Positions 41,725 through 50,812 of a DNA stretch of 64,000 bases are shown here, in pieces (the stretch's first letter is position 1; every line of letters starts with the position of its first letter). The DNA comes from Bin75 sp965212135 (GTDB lineage Bacteria > Nitrospirota > Nitrospiria > Nitrospirales > UBA8639): contig OZ243044.1 of NCBI GenBank assembly GCA_965212135.1, positions 1,550,001 through 1,614,000 on the forward strand, read 5' to 3'. The notes beneath the pieces are model-generated. The model had not been told where the DNA came from and did no database searches. It saw only the letters and a program-made list of their open reading frames with translations. The position numbers and the translations under genes are program-made.

Positions 41725-44130
41725 ATGAGGATCTTCCCCAGGTCCGTCAAGAGACAACCGTTGAGGTTGCCGACGCCACTCCCCGCCTTCCGATTGAGTC
41801 GAGAAATTCTCGGCATTTTTCTCATCACCATGGCCGTGCTGGTGTTTCTTAGTCTGTGGTCGTTTTCGCTCCGGGATATTGGATGGGTGGGGCAACAGGC
41901 TGGAGAAACGTCGGGTGTCACGTCCGGCGTCAATGAGAATCCGCAGAATTGGGTTGGGCTGGTGGGGGCCTATGTGGCCGAAGGTTTCATTTGGCTGGTG
42001 GGCTCCGCATCATTGCTGATTCCGTTTCTGGTCCTGTTCCACGGGGTTCGAGTCTTTCAAGAAGAACTCTGGCAGAAAAGAGTGAGAAGCATCGGGGGAT
42101 CCGTGCTGCTGGTGCTGTGCTGCGGCGCACTCATTCAGTTACATCATCCGGTCTCCGGTCAGGCGTTGGCGGAAGGGATCACCGCCGGGTTATACGCCGG
42201 CAAAGGAGGGGGGTGGATTGCGGCGGGAGTGGAGCCGTTGTTTGCCCGATTAGGCAGCACGATTGTCCTGGGCTCTCTTTTGCTCACCGCTCTCCTGCTT
42301 GTCGCGCCGTTTTCCATTTCAGCGGGGGTTGGGCACATTCCCCATGGTGTGGGGAAGATGGGAAAACTGGCCCGGCTTTCCTCATGGCGGTGGCCTTCCT
42401 GGGCCGGAGAAAAACGGAAACCCAAGGCCAACAAACAGATCAAAATCAACCGCGGTCTGGGCATGCCCACGGCCTCGTTTTCGTTGTTCAAGAAAGATGA
42501 CCCTTCGCGTGAACCGCCCGCGCCTGAAGAAGACGCCGCGCTGGCCGACAGTGAATGTCCCGAAGAGGAGCCAGGCCCCCGGCCCGGCACGGTGCGGAAA
42601 GTCGCGGCGGGCTATCATTTGCCCGATCCTCTGGCCCTGCTTGAGGCGCCCACGGTTTCCGATGCGCACCAGACGGATCAGATTTTAGAGTCACAATCGC
42701 AAATTCTCACGAGCACGCTACACAACTTCGGCATTGCCGGAAAGGTGACGGAAGTGCATCCGGGCCCCGTCATCACCATGTATGAATTCGTGCCCGGGCC
42801 GGGTATCAAGGTCGCGCGAATCGTGACGCTCGCGCACGATTTAGCCATGGCCCTGAAAGCCACCAGCGTGCGAATCGTGGCTCCGCTTCCCGGCAAGTCC
42901 TCGGTTGGCATTGAAGTCCCCAACCCGGTGCGAGAAACTGTGGCGTTACGGGAAATTTTCACCAGTGAGGCGTATGCCCGGTCTCGCTCGAAATTAACGC
43001 TGGCTCTGGGCAAAGACATTGTCGGGCATCCGTACGTGGCGGATTTGAGAACGATGCCGCATCTCCTGGTGGCCGGGGCAACGGGTGCGGGGAAAAGCGT
43101 GGGGCTGAACAGTATGTTGTTAAGCCTCCTCTTTTCCGCCCATCCCGACGAGGTCAAGCTGTTGCTGATTGATCCCAAAGTTCTGGAGCTCCAGGTGTAT
43201 GACGGCATTCCCCATCTGTTGCGCCCGGTGCTGACGAATCCCAAAGCCGCGTCGCGCGGGTTGAGCTGGGTGGTGCAGGAAATGGAGCGCCGCTATCGCC
43301 TGCTGGCGGAATACGGGGTGCGCAATATTCAGGCCTATAATCTGAAAGTGAGCAATGATCCATCCGCAGCCGGGAAGGCGGCGTCGCCGCCGCCGGCTCG
43401 GCGCGCGCCGGCGACCGATTCCTCGTCGAAGAATCCCGATTCCCTGTCCGATGAGGCCCCGGCGGCTCCTGAACGGCTCCCGTATATCGTGGTGGTCGTG
43501 GATGAATTTGCCGACCTGATGATGATGGCGCCGAAAGAAGTGGAAGAAAAAATCGCCCGACTGGCCCAGATGGCGCGCGCGTCGGGGATCCATCTTATTC
43601 TGGCGACCCAGCGGCCGTCGGTGGACGTTGTGACCGGACTCATCAAGGCCAACTTCCCGGCTCGCATCGCCTATCAGGTTTCTTCGAAAACCGACTCGCG
43701 GACCATCCTTGACGCGAACGGCGCCGAGTCGCTTCTCGGATTGGGCGACATGCTGTATCTGGCGACGGGCACCGGACGCCTGGTGCGGCTTCACGGGTCC
43801 TATGTGTCCGATGATGAGGTCCGGCGAGTTGTCGAATACGTGAAGACACAGGCCGGCCCCGATTTTTGCGACGCCACGGCCTTTGAAGATGAGGCTAATC
43901 CAGACGAGGATGAAGAGCGGGATGACGTGTATAAGCAAGCCCGGGAAGTGGTCTTGACCTCCGGACAGGCCTCCGCCTCGCTCGTTCAACGTCGCTTGCG
44001 GGTGGGCTATCCCCGGGCGGCTCGCATGATTGAGCAGATGGAGGAAGAAGGCCTGGTGAGCGCGCCCGCACGCGACGGCCGACGGGAAGTGCTGGGGCGT
44101 CGCATGGTGATTGAAGAGGGAGTCGGATGA
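41725..44130 (+). CDS. ftsK: DNA translocase FtsK
   Basis: FtsK pumps chromosomal DNA through the division septum. About four membrane helices occupy residues ~30-210. A Pro/Glu-rich linker follows, then the RecA-like motor with Walker A LVAGATGAGKSVGLN and Walker B IVVVVDEFADLMMMAP, and a C-terminal winged-helix gamma domain (ASLVQRRLRVGYPRAARMIEQMEEEGLV). An extra Ala/Pro/Ser-rich insert of ~40 residues lies just before Walker B. I chose the ATG at MRIFPRS. lolA overlaps the 3' end by 4 bases. Confidence 0.95.
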   Translation: MRIFPRSVKRQPLRLPTPLPAFRLSREILGIFLITMAVLVFLSLWSFSLRDIGWVGQQAGETSGVTSGVNENPQNWVGLVGAYVAEGFIWLVGSASLLIPFLVLFHGVRVFQEELWQKRVRSIGGSVLLVLCCGALIQLHHPVSGQALAEGITAGLYAGKGGGWIAAGVEPLFARLGSTIVLGSLLLTALLLVAPFSISAGVGHIPHGVGKMGKLARLSSWRWPSWAGEKRKPKANKQIKINRGLGMPTASFSLFKKDDPSREPPAPEEDAALADSECPEEEPGPRPGTVRKVAAGYHLPDPLALLEAPTVSDAHQTDQILESQSQILTSTLHNFGIAGKVTEVHPGPVITMYEFVPGPGIKVARIVTLAHDLAMALKATSVRIVAPLPGKSSVGIEVPNPVRETVALREIFTSEAYARSRSKLTLALGKDIVGHPYVADLRTMPHLLVAGATGAGKSVGLNSMLLSLLFSAHPDEVKLLLIDPKVLELQVYDGIPHLLRPVLTNPKAASRGLSWVVQEMERRYRLLAEYGVRNIQAYNLKVSNDPSAAGKAASPPPARRAPATDSSSKNPDSLSDEAPAAPERLPYIVVVVDEFADLMMMAPKEVEEKIARLAQMARASGIHLILATQRPSVDVVTGLIKANFPARIAYQVSSKTDSRTILDANGAESLLGLGDMLYLATGTGRLVRLHGSYVSDDEVRRVVEYVKTQAGPDFCDATAFEDEANPDEDEERDDVYKQAREVVLTSGQASASLVQRRLRVGYPRAARMIEQMEEEGLVSAPARDGRREVLGRRMVIEEGVG

Positions 44131-44819
44131 AATTCTTTCGATGGGTCATCCTTGGCTGTGTCTGTGTGTTGTCTGTTCCCGTGGACGCGCCGGGCAAGGA
44201 ACGCGACGGTCTTCTGGCGTTGGTCAAACGCGTTGATGCGCGCTATGCGCAGATCAACGATTTCCAGGCGGATTTTGTTCAGGAAACACGCATTGAAGGA
44301 TTTGACAAGCCCTTTCGGTCTTCGGGGCGCGTCTTTCTGAAAAAACCCGGACGGCTTCGCTGGGACTATATGGAACCATCGGTTGAGCACATTTATGTGC
44401 ATAAGGATCGGTTGGAACTGTATGTGCCCGACCATAATCAAGTGTTAAAGGGCAGCCTCACCATGATGACCGAGATGAAGGCCCCGCTTCGGTTGTTGCA
44501 GGGCGTGGGAGCGTTAACCGAACATTTTTTCGTGCAGCCGACGGCGAACGGAAAGGTGGGTGAAGGCGAATTGCCGTTATTGACGCTGATCCCCAAGGCC
44601 GCTCCCGGTTCCGCGCCTTCGTCGCTTGCCAGGGTGGTGTCGGAAATCCAACCCGACACGTATTTTATTCAATCTCTCTCCTTGCATGAGGTCAGTGGAA
44701 ACGTGTCCACGTTTCGGTTTTCCAATTTCAAGGCGAATAGAGGATTGGATGAAACCGTCTTTATCCTGAATCCGCCCGAAGGAGTGGTGATTGTCGAAGA
44801 TGTGCTTCCGCAGAGTTAA
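44127..44819 (+). CDS. lolA: Outer-membrane lipoprotein carrier LolA
   Basis: LolA ferries lipoproteins across the periplasm to the outer membrane. A signal peptide (KFFRWVILGCVCVLSVPVDA) is followed by the family core DFQADFVQETRIEG..., SGRVFLKKPGRLRWDYMEP and DRLELYVPDHNQVLKG. 230 aa. It overlaps ftsK by 4 bases, the same pairing seen in many Gram-negatives. Confidence 0.93.
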   Translation: MKFFRWVILGCVCVLSVPVDAPGKERDGLLALVKRVDARYAQINDFQADFVQETRIEGFDKPFRSSGRVFLKKPGRLRWDYMEPSVEHIYVHKDRLELYVPDHNQVLKGSLTMMTEMKAPLRLLQGVGALTEHFFVQPTANGKVGEGELPLLTLIPKAAPGSAPSSLARVVSEIQPDTYFIQSLSLHEVSGNVSTFRFSNFKANRGLDETVFILNPPEGVVIVEDVLPQS

Positions 44820-44956
44820 GCGAGACTCACGTTGCGTCGTATGGGTCTCTCAACCGCATGTGTGCCGTCGTTGACCACGGCCTTCTGCCCCGCCGGTCCG
44901 AACAACCAGGCTGTTTCCCACGCCCGTCGGTGCGGGACAGTGTGCAACGGTAAACC

Positions 44957-45517
44957 ATGAGTGACCCCGCGAGAATCCTGCTGTGTCTTGTCAGCGTGAC
45001 GGTGGGAGCCTGGCTCCTTCCCCCTCCGGTCTTGAGCCTGACGGGCGACCTGACCAACGACCCCTCCGAGGTGATCGAAAAATACCTTTCGTTGGACAAA
45101 CGGGGGGCGCGATTAACGGCTCAATCCTACGAAGCGGTCAAACCGTATGTGGCATGGGAAGAAGAGCCGGTGTGGGAACAGCTCGTGGTGATCCGGGAAT
45201 ATGCCGTCACCGACGACGTGGCGCAGTGGGACATCATCAGCGGTATGGAAGCCCTCATTCCCGTCACGTTTCAGGTTCTGGGAACCGTGAGTTGGGAGAC
45301 CGCGACGTTTGTGCCGGCGCCGCGGGAGGAAGTGTTGTCCATTCGCATTCGCGCCGTGAACAATCACTGGAGAATGATCACCCCGAAATTCCCCCCCCAT
45401 GTTGGACGAAAACGATTGGCGGATTTTGTGAAAGACGCCGGCCTGCATGAAGACAACGAAGCCCGCGCCGGGGTGTTGCGCCGACTCGGGAACGATCTCG
45501 TCAAGGCCGGCCAATGA
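44957..45517 (+). CDS. Hypothetical exported protein (186 aa)
   Basis: An N-terminal hydrophobic stretch (ILLCLVSVTVGAWLLPPPVLSL) looks like a signal peptide or anchor. The mature part (SLDKRGARLTAQSYEAVKPYVAWEEEPVWEQLVVIREYAV) is not recognised. It resembles small periplasmic NTF2-like folds, but that is a guess. It overlaps the phosphatase gene by 4 bases. Confidence 0.65.
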   Translation: MSDPARILLCLVSVTVGAWLLPPPVLSLTGDLTNDPSEVIEKYLSLDKRGARLTAQSYEAVKPYVAWEEEPVWEQLVVIREYAVTDDVAQWDIISGMEALIPVTFQVLGTVSWETATFVPAPREEVLSIRIRAVNNHWRMITPKFPPHVGRKRLADFVKDAGLHEDNEARAGVLRRLGNDLVKAGQ

Positions 45518-46182
45518 TGCGGCAGGGACCTCTGGACAGCTCTGTTCGGTTGATGATTTTTGATTTTGACGGGACCCTCATTGATTCGAAACATGATATC
45601 GCGACCGCCATGAATCTGACGCTTGGTGATCTCGCGTTGCCGACACGGACTCCCGAAGAAATTTTTACCTTTGTCGGGGACGGGGTCAAACGGTTGTTGC
45701 GCCTGGCGGTGGGGGAAACCAATGAGGCGCGCTATGAGGAGTCGCTCCGCATCTTCCGCCGGCATTATCTCGATCATGCGTTGGACACCACGCGGCTGTA
45801 TCCCGGACTTGACCGGCTGTTCGGTCGGAAGCACATGTCGGCGAAAGCCCTTGCCACCAATAAATCTCTGGAATACACCGTAAACATTGTTGAGGGATTG
45901 GGGATCAAAGAGCAGTTTGCGGCGATTGAGGGGCCTCGTGACAGCGCGGATTTAAAACCGGCTCCGGACATGGTGTTGCGAATTCTGGAGAGGCTTGCGA
46001 TTCAGCCGGACGACGCCATCTTCGTGGGCGACAGCACGAATGACGTTCGCGCCGCCCAAGCCGCCGGGGTCCAATCCTGCGCGGTCGGCTATGGGTACGG
46101 CAATCAAGAGAAGGTCCTGGCCCTCAACCCCGATTATTATTGTGAAAAGCCGAGTGACCTGATCTCGCTCCTGATCGGGTAG
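45514..46182 (+). CDS. gph: HAD-family phosphatase, phosphoglycolate phosphatase-like
   Basis: HAD motif I is FDFDGTLIDSKHDI, with catalytic Asp pair DxD. Motif II is around ALATNKS, motif III is the Lys in DLKPAPDMV, and motif IV is FVGDSTNDVRAA. The Gph-type cap with NEARYEESLRIFRRHYLDH supports 2-phosphoglycolate, although substrate range in this family is broad. 222 aa. Coupled to the upstream exported protein. Confidence 0.85.
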   Translation: MMRQGPLDSSVRLMIFDFDGTLIDSKHDIATAMNLTLGDLALPTRTPEEIFTFVGDGVKRLLRLAVGETNEARYEESLRIFRRHYLDHALDTTRLYPGLDRLFGRKHMSAKALATNKSLEYTVNIVEGLGIKEQFAAIEGPRDSADLKPAPDMVLRILERLAIQPDDAIFVGDSTNDVRAAQAAGVQSCAVGYGYGNQEKVLALNPDYYCEKPSDLISLLIG

Positions 46183-46379
46183 CCGTGTCTTCCGTCCCGT
46201 GGGAGCCACGTAACAGGCCTGGCAGTCTTGCCTGTTGAACAAGGCGACTCGTGCGTTCCCACTTTTCCTGTTCTGGCGTAACGGCCGTGGGGATGGTAGA
46301 CTAATGAAACAGGAGAGGTCGTGGCGGGACCGGGTTGGGGATGGGGTGCCGCCGATTGTGCAAGGAAGGAGGGACGAAC

Positions 46380-46904
46380 ATGGAAATCGGAAGACGAAGC
46401 ATCTTGAAGATGAGTGTGTTGGCGGGCATGGGAATCATGGCTGGCCCTCTGGGATTCATGCGTGTCTGGGCGATGAAAGGACGGGACAGGGTTGCGGGAA
46501 TCAAAACGGACGAGGAGTGGAAGGTCGTCACGGAAGAGGAATGGGAATCCCTGTTGACCCCCGAACAGTATCGGATTCTGCGCCGGGAAGGGACGGAATC
46601 GCCGTTCAGCAATGCCTATAATGCGAACAAGGTTTCGGGAACGTATCATTGCGCGGGCTGTGATCTGGCATTGTTCTCATCGGACTCCAAGTATGACAGC
46701 AAAACCGGATGGCCGAGTTTTTGGGAGCCGCTCGCGTCCGAAGCGGTCGGGACCAAAACCGATTGGAAATTGCTTTATCCCAGAACCGAGGTGCATTGTG
46801 CGCGGTGCGTCGGACACTTGGGCCATATTTTCAAAGATGGGCCGCCGCCGACCGGCCTGCGGTATTGTATTAATTCCGCGGCTCTTCAGTTTCGGGCGGT
46901 CTGA
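46380..46904 (+). CDS. msrB: Peptide methionine-R-sulfoxide reductase MsrB with Tat-like signal
   Basis: The N-terminus GRRSILKMSVLAGMGIMAGPLG looks like a twin-arginine signal, so the enzyme should act in the periplasm. The MsrB domain has the two zinc CxxC pairs (CAGCDL and CARCVG), the motif GWPSFWEPL and the catalytic Cys in GLRYCINSAALQF. It repairs the R-epimer of methionine sulfoxide. 174 aa. I placed the start at the ATG before the Tat motif. An upstream in-frame Met adds 15 implausible residues. Confidence 0.92.
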   Translation: MEIGRRSILKMSVLAGMGIMAGPLGFMRVWAMKGRDRVAGIKTDEEWKVVTEEEWESLLTPEQYRILRREGTESPFSNAYNANKVSGTYHCAGCDLALFSSDSKYDSKTGWPSFWEPLASEAVGTKTDWKLLYPRTEVHCARCVGHLGHIFKDGPPPTGLRYCINSAALQFRAV

Positions 46905-47064
46905 CGATTGTGGAAGAAAGGCATGGACGGGAAGGGCGCGCGCGACGTTCCCGTGGCCGTGCTGAAGATGGTTGTCGGTGACGGCCCGCCTCGCTTGGGA
47001 TGGCGGGGTTGCCGCCCGGACAGTGGCGGCCGGCGTGAAGCGGGCTTCCTTTGAAGGAAGGGCG

Positions 47065-47253
47065 TTACGCCTTGGTCACGCGGCCGGATCGCAGACAACG
47101 CGTGCAGGCCAGAATGCGTTGAGCCACGCCGTTGATCAACGCGCGAACAGGTTGGAGGTTGGGGCGAAAGACGCGTTTTGTTTTGTTGTTCGCATGACTG
47201 ACATTATGGCCGACCATGCGTTTTTTTCCGCATACCGCACATGCAAACGCCAT
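47065..47253 (-). CDS. rpmB: 50S ribosomal protein L28
   Basis: A 62-residue L28 starting MAFACAVCGKKRMVGHNVSHANNKTKR. It is the zinc-binding (C+) form with CAVC and CTRC pairs. An AAGGAG site lies 9 bases before the ATG. Upstream in-frame residues are not conserved. The gene stands alone, without rpmG. Confidence 0.95.
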   Translation of the reverse strand: MAFACAVCGKKRMVGHNVSHANNKTKRVFRPNLQPVRALINGVAQRILACTRCLRSGRVTKA

Positions 47254-47514
47254 TGTGGTGACTCCTTTCACGCAAGACCGTAGCAGACGGATTTCCCTCT
47301 TACCATACCGTTGATTCTTCTGACAAGCCTTCCCCGTGATTGTCCCGAACACGGGGAACACGCTTGCGGCATTCTGGCATTCCTTTCTCACACCTTGTAC
47401 TATTGGCCCCGCGAGCAGAACGAATGGGGTTGTTCCCGTCACGCCGCCTTCCGGCATCAGGGGGGACACCGGTTATCCGTAGAGACGGCCGGAACGGGCC
47501 TTGGCCGATAGACT

Positions 47515-49854
47515 ATGGCTCACCAGCAGCCTCCAGATTTCCCACCCGTTGCAGAACGTCACCGCGGGGCCGCGGCCACGCCGGATTCTGAACGGCGTGC
47601 CGGGGAGTCCGGCAATCTTTCTCACCGGGCGTTACACGAGATAGACATTCGGTTTGTCAAAGGGGTAGGCCCCAAACGCGCCCTGTTGCTTGAAAAGTTG
47701 GGGATTCGCACGGTTGAAGACGCCCTGTGGTTTTTACCCTGGCGGTATGAAGATCGCTCCCGCATTGTGCCCATTGCCCGGCTAATCCCCGGCGAAAAAG
47801 CCACGATTGCCGGCACCGTCCAGCAGCCCCTCCTCCGACGCGCGCGCCGGCGCAATATGACGCTGTTGACGATGTCGGTTCACGATGACAGCGGGGCGGC
47901 GGAGGTTGTGTTTTTCAATCAAGCCTATCTGGAAAATGTGTTCAAACAGGGTTCGCGCGTGGTGTTGAGCGGGCCCGTGGCCGCGCACCCTCACGGGGGC
48001 GGGCAAATGAGCAATCCTCACTATGAAATCGTGGACGCCGATGAGGACCCGCTGCTTCACGTCGGACGCATTGTGCCGGTCTATCACGAAACGCGAGGGT
48101 TGAGTTCACGACAGCTTCGCCGAATCATGCGGTACCTTCTGGACGAATATGGGGGCCGCTTGCCGGACCCGCTTCCCTCGCGTCTCCTGCAGCGGTATGC
48201 CTGGCCCTCTCTGGAGACGGCGCTGGCGGGGATTCATTTTCCCGACAACGCCGCCGACGTGACCGCGCTGAACGAGTGGAACACGGCGGCGCATCGCCGG
48301 TTGGCCTTTGAAGAATGTTTCCTGCTTCAACTGGCGCTGGCCCTGCGACAACGGATGAATCAAGACACGGCTCCGGGCGTTGCCTTTCGGTGCACGCGCA
48401 CCCTCACCGCGCCGTTCCATGAGCAATTGCCTTTTCAGCTCACGGAATCCCAACAACGGGTGATTGCCGAGATTGAAGACGATATGCGCGCGCCCCATCC
48501 GATGAATCGGTTGCTGCAAGGCGACGTGGGATCGGGGAAAACCCTTGTGGCCCTGCATGCCATGCTGGCGGCCTGTGGGGACGGCTATCAGGCCGTCTTG
48601 ATGGCGCCGACTGAAATCCTGGCCGAACAGCACTTTTTGACCATCCGGCCGTACCTCGACGCTCTTGATCTTTCGGCGGCCCTGCTGACCGGGGGGATGC
48701 CGCACAAGGCGCGGGCCGAAGTGCTGGCGAACGTCGCGCGGGGAGTCGTCCGGCTTGTCGTCGGCACGCATGCGCTGTTGGAGCAGGACGTCCGATTCGC
48801 CAGGCTGGGCTTGGTGGTGATGGATGAACAACACAAATTCGGCGTGCTGCAGCGAGGCAAACTTCGAGAAAAAGGCCTGCACCCCGACGTCCTGGTGATG
48901 ACCGCAACTCCGATCCCTCGAACCCTGGCCATGACCGTCTATGGAGACCTTGACGTGTCCGTCATTGATGGGTTGCCCGCCGGGCGCAAACCCGTTCAAA
49001 CACGAATCTTTCGCCACAACGCGCGGCACAGAGCCTATGAGTTGGTGCGGAAAGAAGTTCGGGAAGGGCGGCAGGCCTACTGCGTGTATCCGTTGGTGGA
49101 GGAATCCGAAAAACTCGACCTGGAAGCGGTGCTGCAGGCGGCGGATCGTCTGCAGGCGGAGGAATTTCCGGAGATGAAACTGGCATGCCTGCACGGGCGG
49201 ATGAAGTCCGCTGAAAAAGCCGCCGTCATGAAGGCGTTCAAGGCGGGAGAGATTCAGGTCCTTGTGGCCACGCCGGTGATCGAAGTCGGGGTTGACGTGC
49301 CGAATGCCACGGTCATGGTGATTGAACACGCCGATTGGTTTGGGCTGGCGCAGCTCCACCAGCTTCGGGGCCGGGTCGGACGCGGCACGCACCGTTCGTT
49401 CTGTTTCCTGATCAGTTCGGCGGGAAGACCGGCGACGCGCAATGAGCTTCATGCGCGCCCGCCCGCCGTCCCCGCGACGCGGGAGCCGAGCCGTGCGGCA
49501 TTGCCGTTTCGCGTGGAACCGGCCGCGGACCCGCCCGGCGTTTCAATCGGGCCGACGCACACCGCCGGACACCGGCTGAAAGCGATGGTGAATTGCTCCG
49601 ATGGATTTGCCATCGCCGAACAGGACCTCCGCATTCGCGGCCCCGGTGAGGTGTTGGGAACGCGGCAATGGGGTATTCCGGACTTGCGGGTGGCGAATCT
49701 GGTACGGGATGCCCCGTTGCTGGAACACGCGCGCACGGAGGCGTTTGGCCTGGTGGAGCAGGATCCGCAATTATCGCATCCCGACTATCAATGGCTCAAA
49801 GCCGCCATGTTGCGGAGATGGCAAGTCAAGCTGGATCTGGGAGCCATCGGGTAA
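47515..49854 (+). CDS. recG: ATP-dependent DNA helicase RecG
   Basis: RecG reverses stalled replication forks. The wedge/OB domain (AGTVQQPLLRRARRRNMTLLTMSVHDDSGAAEVVFFN) is followed by helicase motif I LLQGDVGSGKTLVALHAM, Ia MAPTEILAEQH, II VVMDEQHKFGVLQR, III MTATPIPRTLAMT, V TPVIEVGVDVPNAT and VI QLHQLRGRVGRG. About 60 unusual Pro/Ala/Arg-rich residues are inserted just after motif VI (SSAGRPATRNELHARPP...). 779 aa. Ppx/GppA follows 6 bases later. Confidence 0.95.
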   Translation: MAHQQPPDFPPVAERHRGAAATPDSERRAGESGNLSHRALHEIDIRFVKGVGPKRALLLEKLGIRTVEDALWFLPWRYEDRSRIVPIARLIPGEKATIAGTVQQPLLRRARRRNMTLLTMSVHDDSGAAEVVFFNQAYLENVFKQGSRVVLSGPVAAHPHGGGQMSNPHYEIVDADEDPLLHVGRIVPVYHETRGLSSRQLRRIMRYLLDEYGGRLPDPLPSRLLQRYAWPSLETALAGIHFPDNAADVTALNEWNTAAHRRLAFEECFLLQLALALRQRMNQDTAPGVAFRCTRTLTAPFHEQLPFQLTESQQRVIAEIEDDMRAPHPMNRLLQGDVGSGKTLVALHAMLAACGDGYQAVLMAPTEILAEQHFLTIRPYLDALDLSAALLTGGMPHKARAEVLANVARGVVRLVVGTHALLEQDVRFARLGLVVMDEQHKFGVLQRGKLREKGLHPDVLVMTATPIPRTLAMTVYGDLDVSVIDGLPAGRKPVQTRIFRHNARHRAYELVRKEVREGRQAYCVYPLVEESEKLDLEAVLQAADRLQAEEFPEMKLACLHGRMKSAEKAAVMKAFKAGEIQVLVATPVIEVGVDVPNATVMVIEHADWFGLAQLHQLRGRVGRGTHRSFCFLISSAGRPATRNELHARPPAVPATREPSRAALPFRVEPAADPPGVSIGPTHTAGHRLKAMVNCSDGFAIAEQDLRIRGPGEVLGTRQWGIPDLRVANLVRDAPLLEHARTEAFGLVEQDPQLSHPDYQWLKAAMLRRWQVKLDLGAIG

Positions 49855-49860
49855 CGGATC

Positions 49861-50811
49861 ATGCGATTGGCAAGCATTGACATCGGGACCCTCACCTGCC
49901 GGTTGCTGGTCGCGGAGGTTCCGCCCGCCGGCCCGATTCGCACGATAGACGCCGCCCGAAAAATTTTGCGGCTGGGAGAAGGCGTTGACCGGACCCAACA
50001 ACTCAATCCGGCGGCCATGTCGCGTGTGATTGAGGCGATACGGGAATGGAAAACGATCATCGGGAATCATGGGGTTGAGCGGTATGCGGTCGTGGCCACC
50101 AGCGCCGTTCGGCACGCCCGGAACCGGAACGCGTTTGTGGAAAGAGTCAAACGGGAAACCGGCGTCGAGGTTGAGGTCCTTGATGGCGCGGAGGAAGCCA
50201 GACGAACCTGCCTGGGTATTCAAATGGATTTGCCGCCGGACGTTCGGGACGTGTTGGGAGTGGATATCGGAGGCGGGAGCACGGAATTGATCGTGAGCCG
50301 GCACGAACAGCCGCCGCGGGTAACGTCGCTTGAGATGGGCGTCGTGCGATTGGCCGAGCGGGTGTTGCGCGGCGACCCGCCGTGTTCCGCGGAGATTCAG
50401 GAAGCGGAAACCCTGATCCGGGAACTGACGCGAGACGCGCTTCGGGCCGTCGGAGACGTGACCGGTCTGACATTGGTCGGCACGGCCGGAACGATTACCT
50501 CGTTGGCGGCCATGGCGCAAGCGTTACCCGCTTATGATCCCGCGCGCATTCATCGGTATCCGTTGACGCTTTCGGCGGTTCGGGCTATCGAACGCGGCGT
50601 GTTCGGCGCCACGCGGTCGGACCTGGCGGGGATGCCCGGATTGGAAACGGGACGCGAGGACGTGATTGCGGCCGGGACGCTCATGCTTCGCTGTATCATG
50701 GAAGAGCTGAAAACGGAGCGGTGCGTCGTCAGTGAGTATGGGTTGCGGGAAGGTCTTCTGGTGCATCTGGGCCGCTTGTGCCGCAGTCGTCCCGGACAGG
50801 AGCGGTTGTGA
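49861..50811 (+). CDS. Ppx/GppA-family phosphatase
   Basis: An ASKHA-fold hydrolase of polyphosphate or pppGpp. Seen are IDIGTLTCRLLVAE (usually IDIGSNSxR), VATSAVRHARNRNAF, VLGVDIGGGSTELIVSR and VGTAGTITSLAAMAQ. At 316 aa it is the short form without the C-terminal HD domain. Whether it prefers polyphosphate or pppGpp cannot be told. It is coupled with recG. Confidence 0.9.
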   Translation: MRLASIDIGTLTCRLLVAEVPPAGPIRTIDAARKILRLGEGVDRTQQLNPAAMSRVIEAIREWKTIIGNHGVERYAVVATSAVRHARNRNAFVERVKRETGVEVEVLDGAEEARRTCLGIQMDLPPDVRDVLGVDIGGGSTELIVSRHEQPPRVTSLEMGVVRLAERVLRGDPPCSAEIQEAETLIRELTRDALRAVGDVTGLTLVGTAGTITSLAAMAQALPAYDPARIHRYPLTLSAVRAIERGVFGATRSDLAGMPGLETGREDVIAAGTLMLRCIMEELKTERCVVSEYGLREGLLVHLGRLCRSRPGQERL

Positions 50812-50812
50812 T

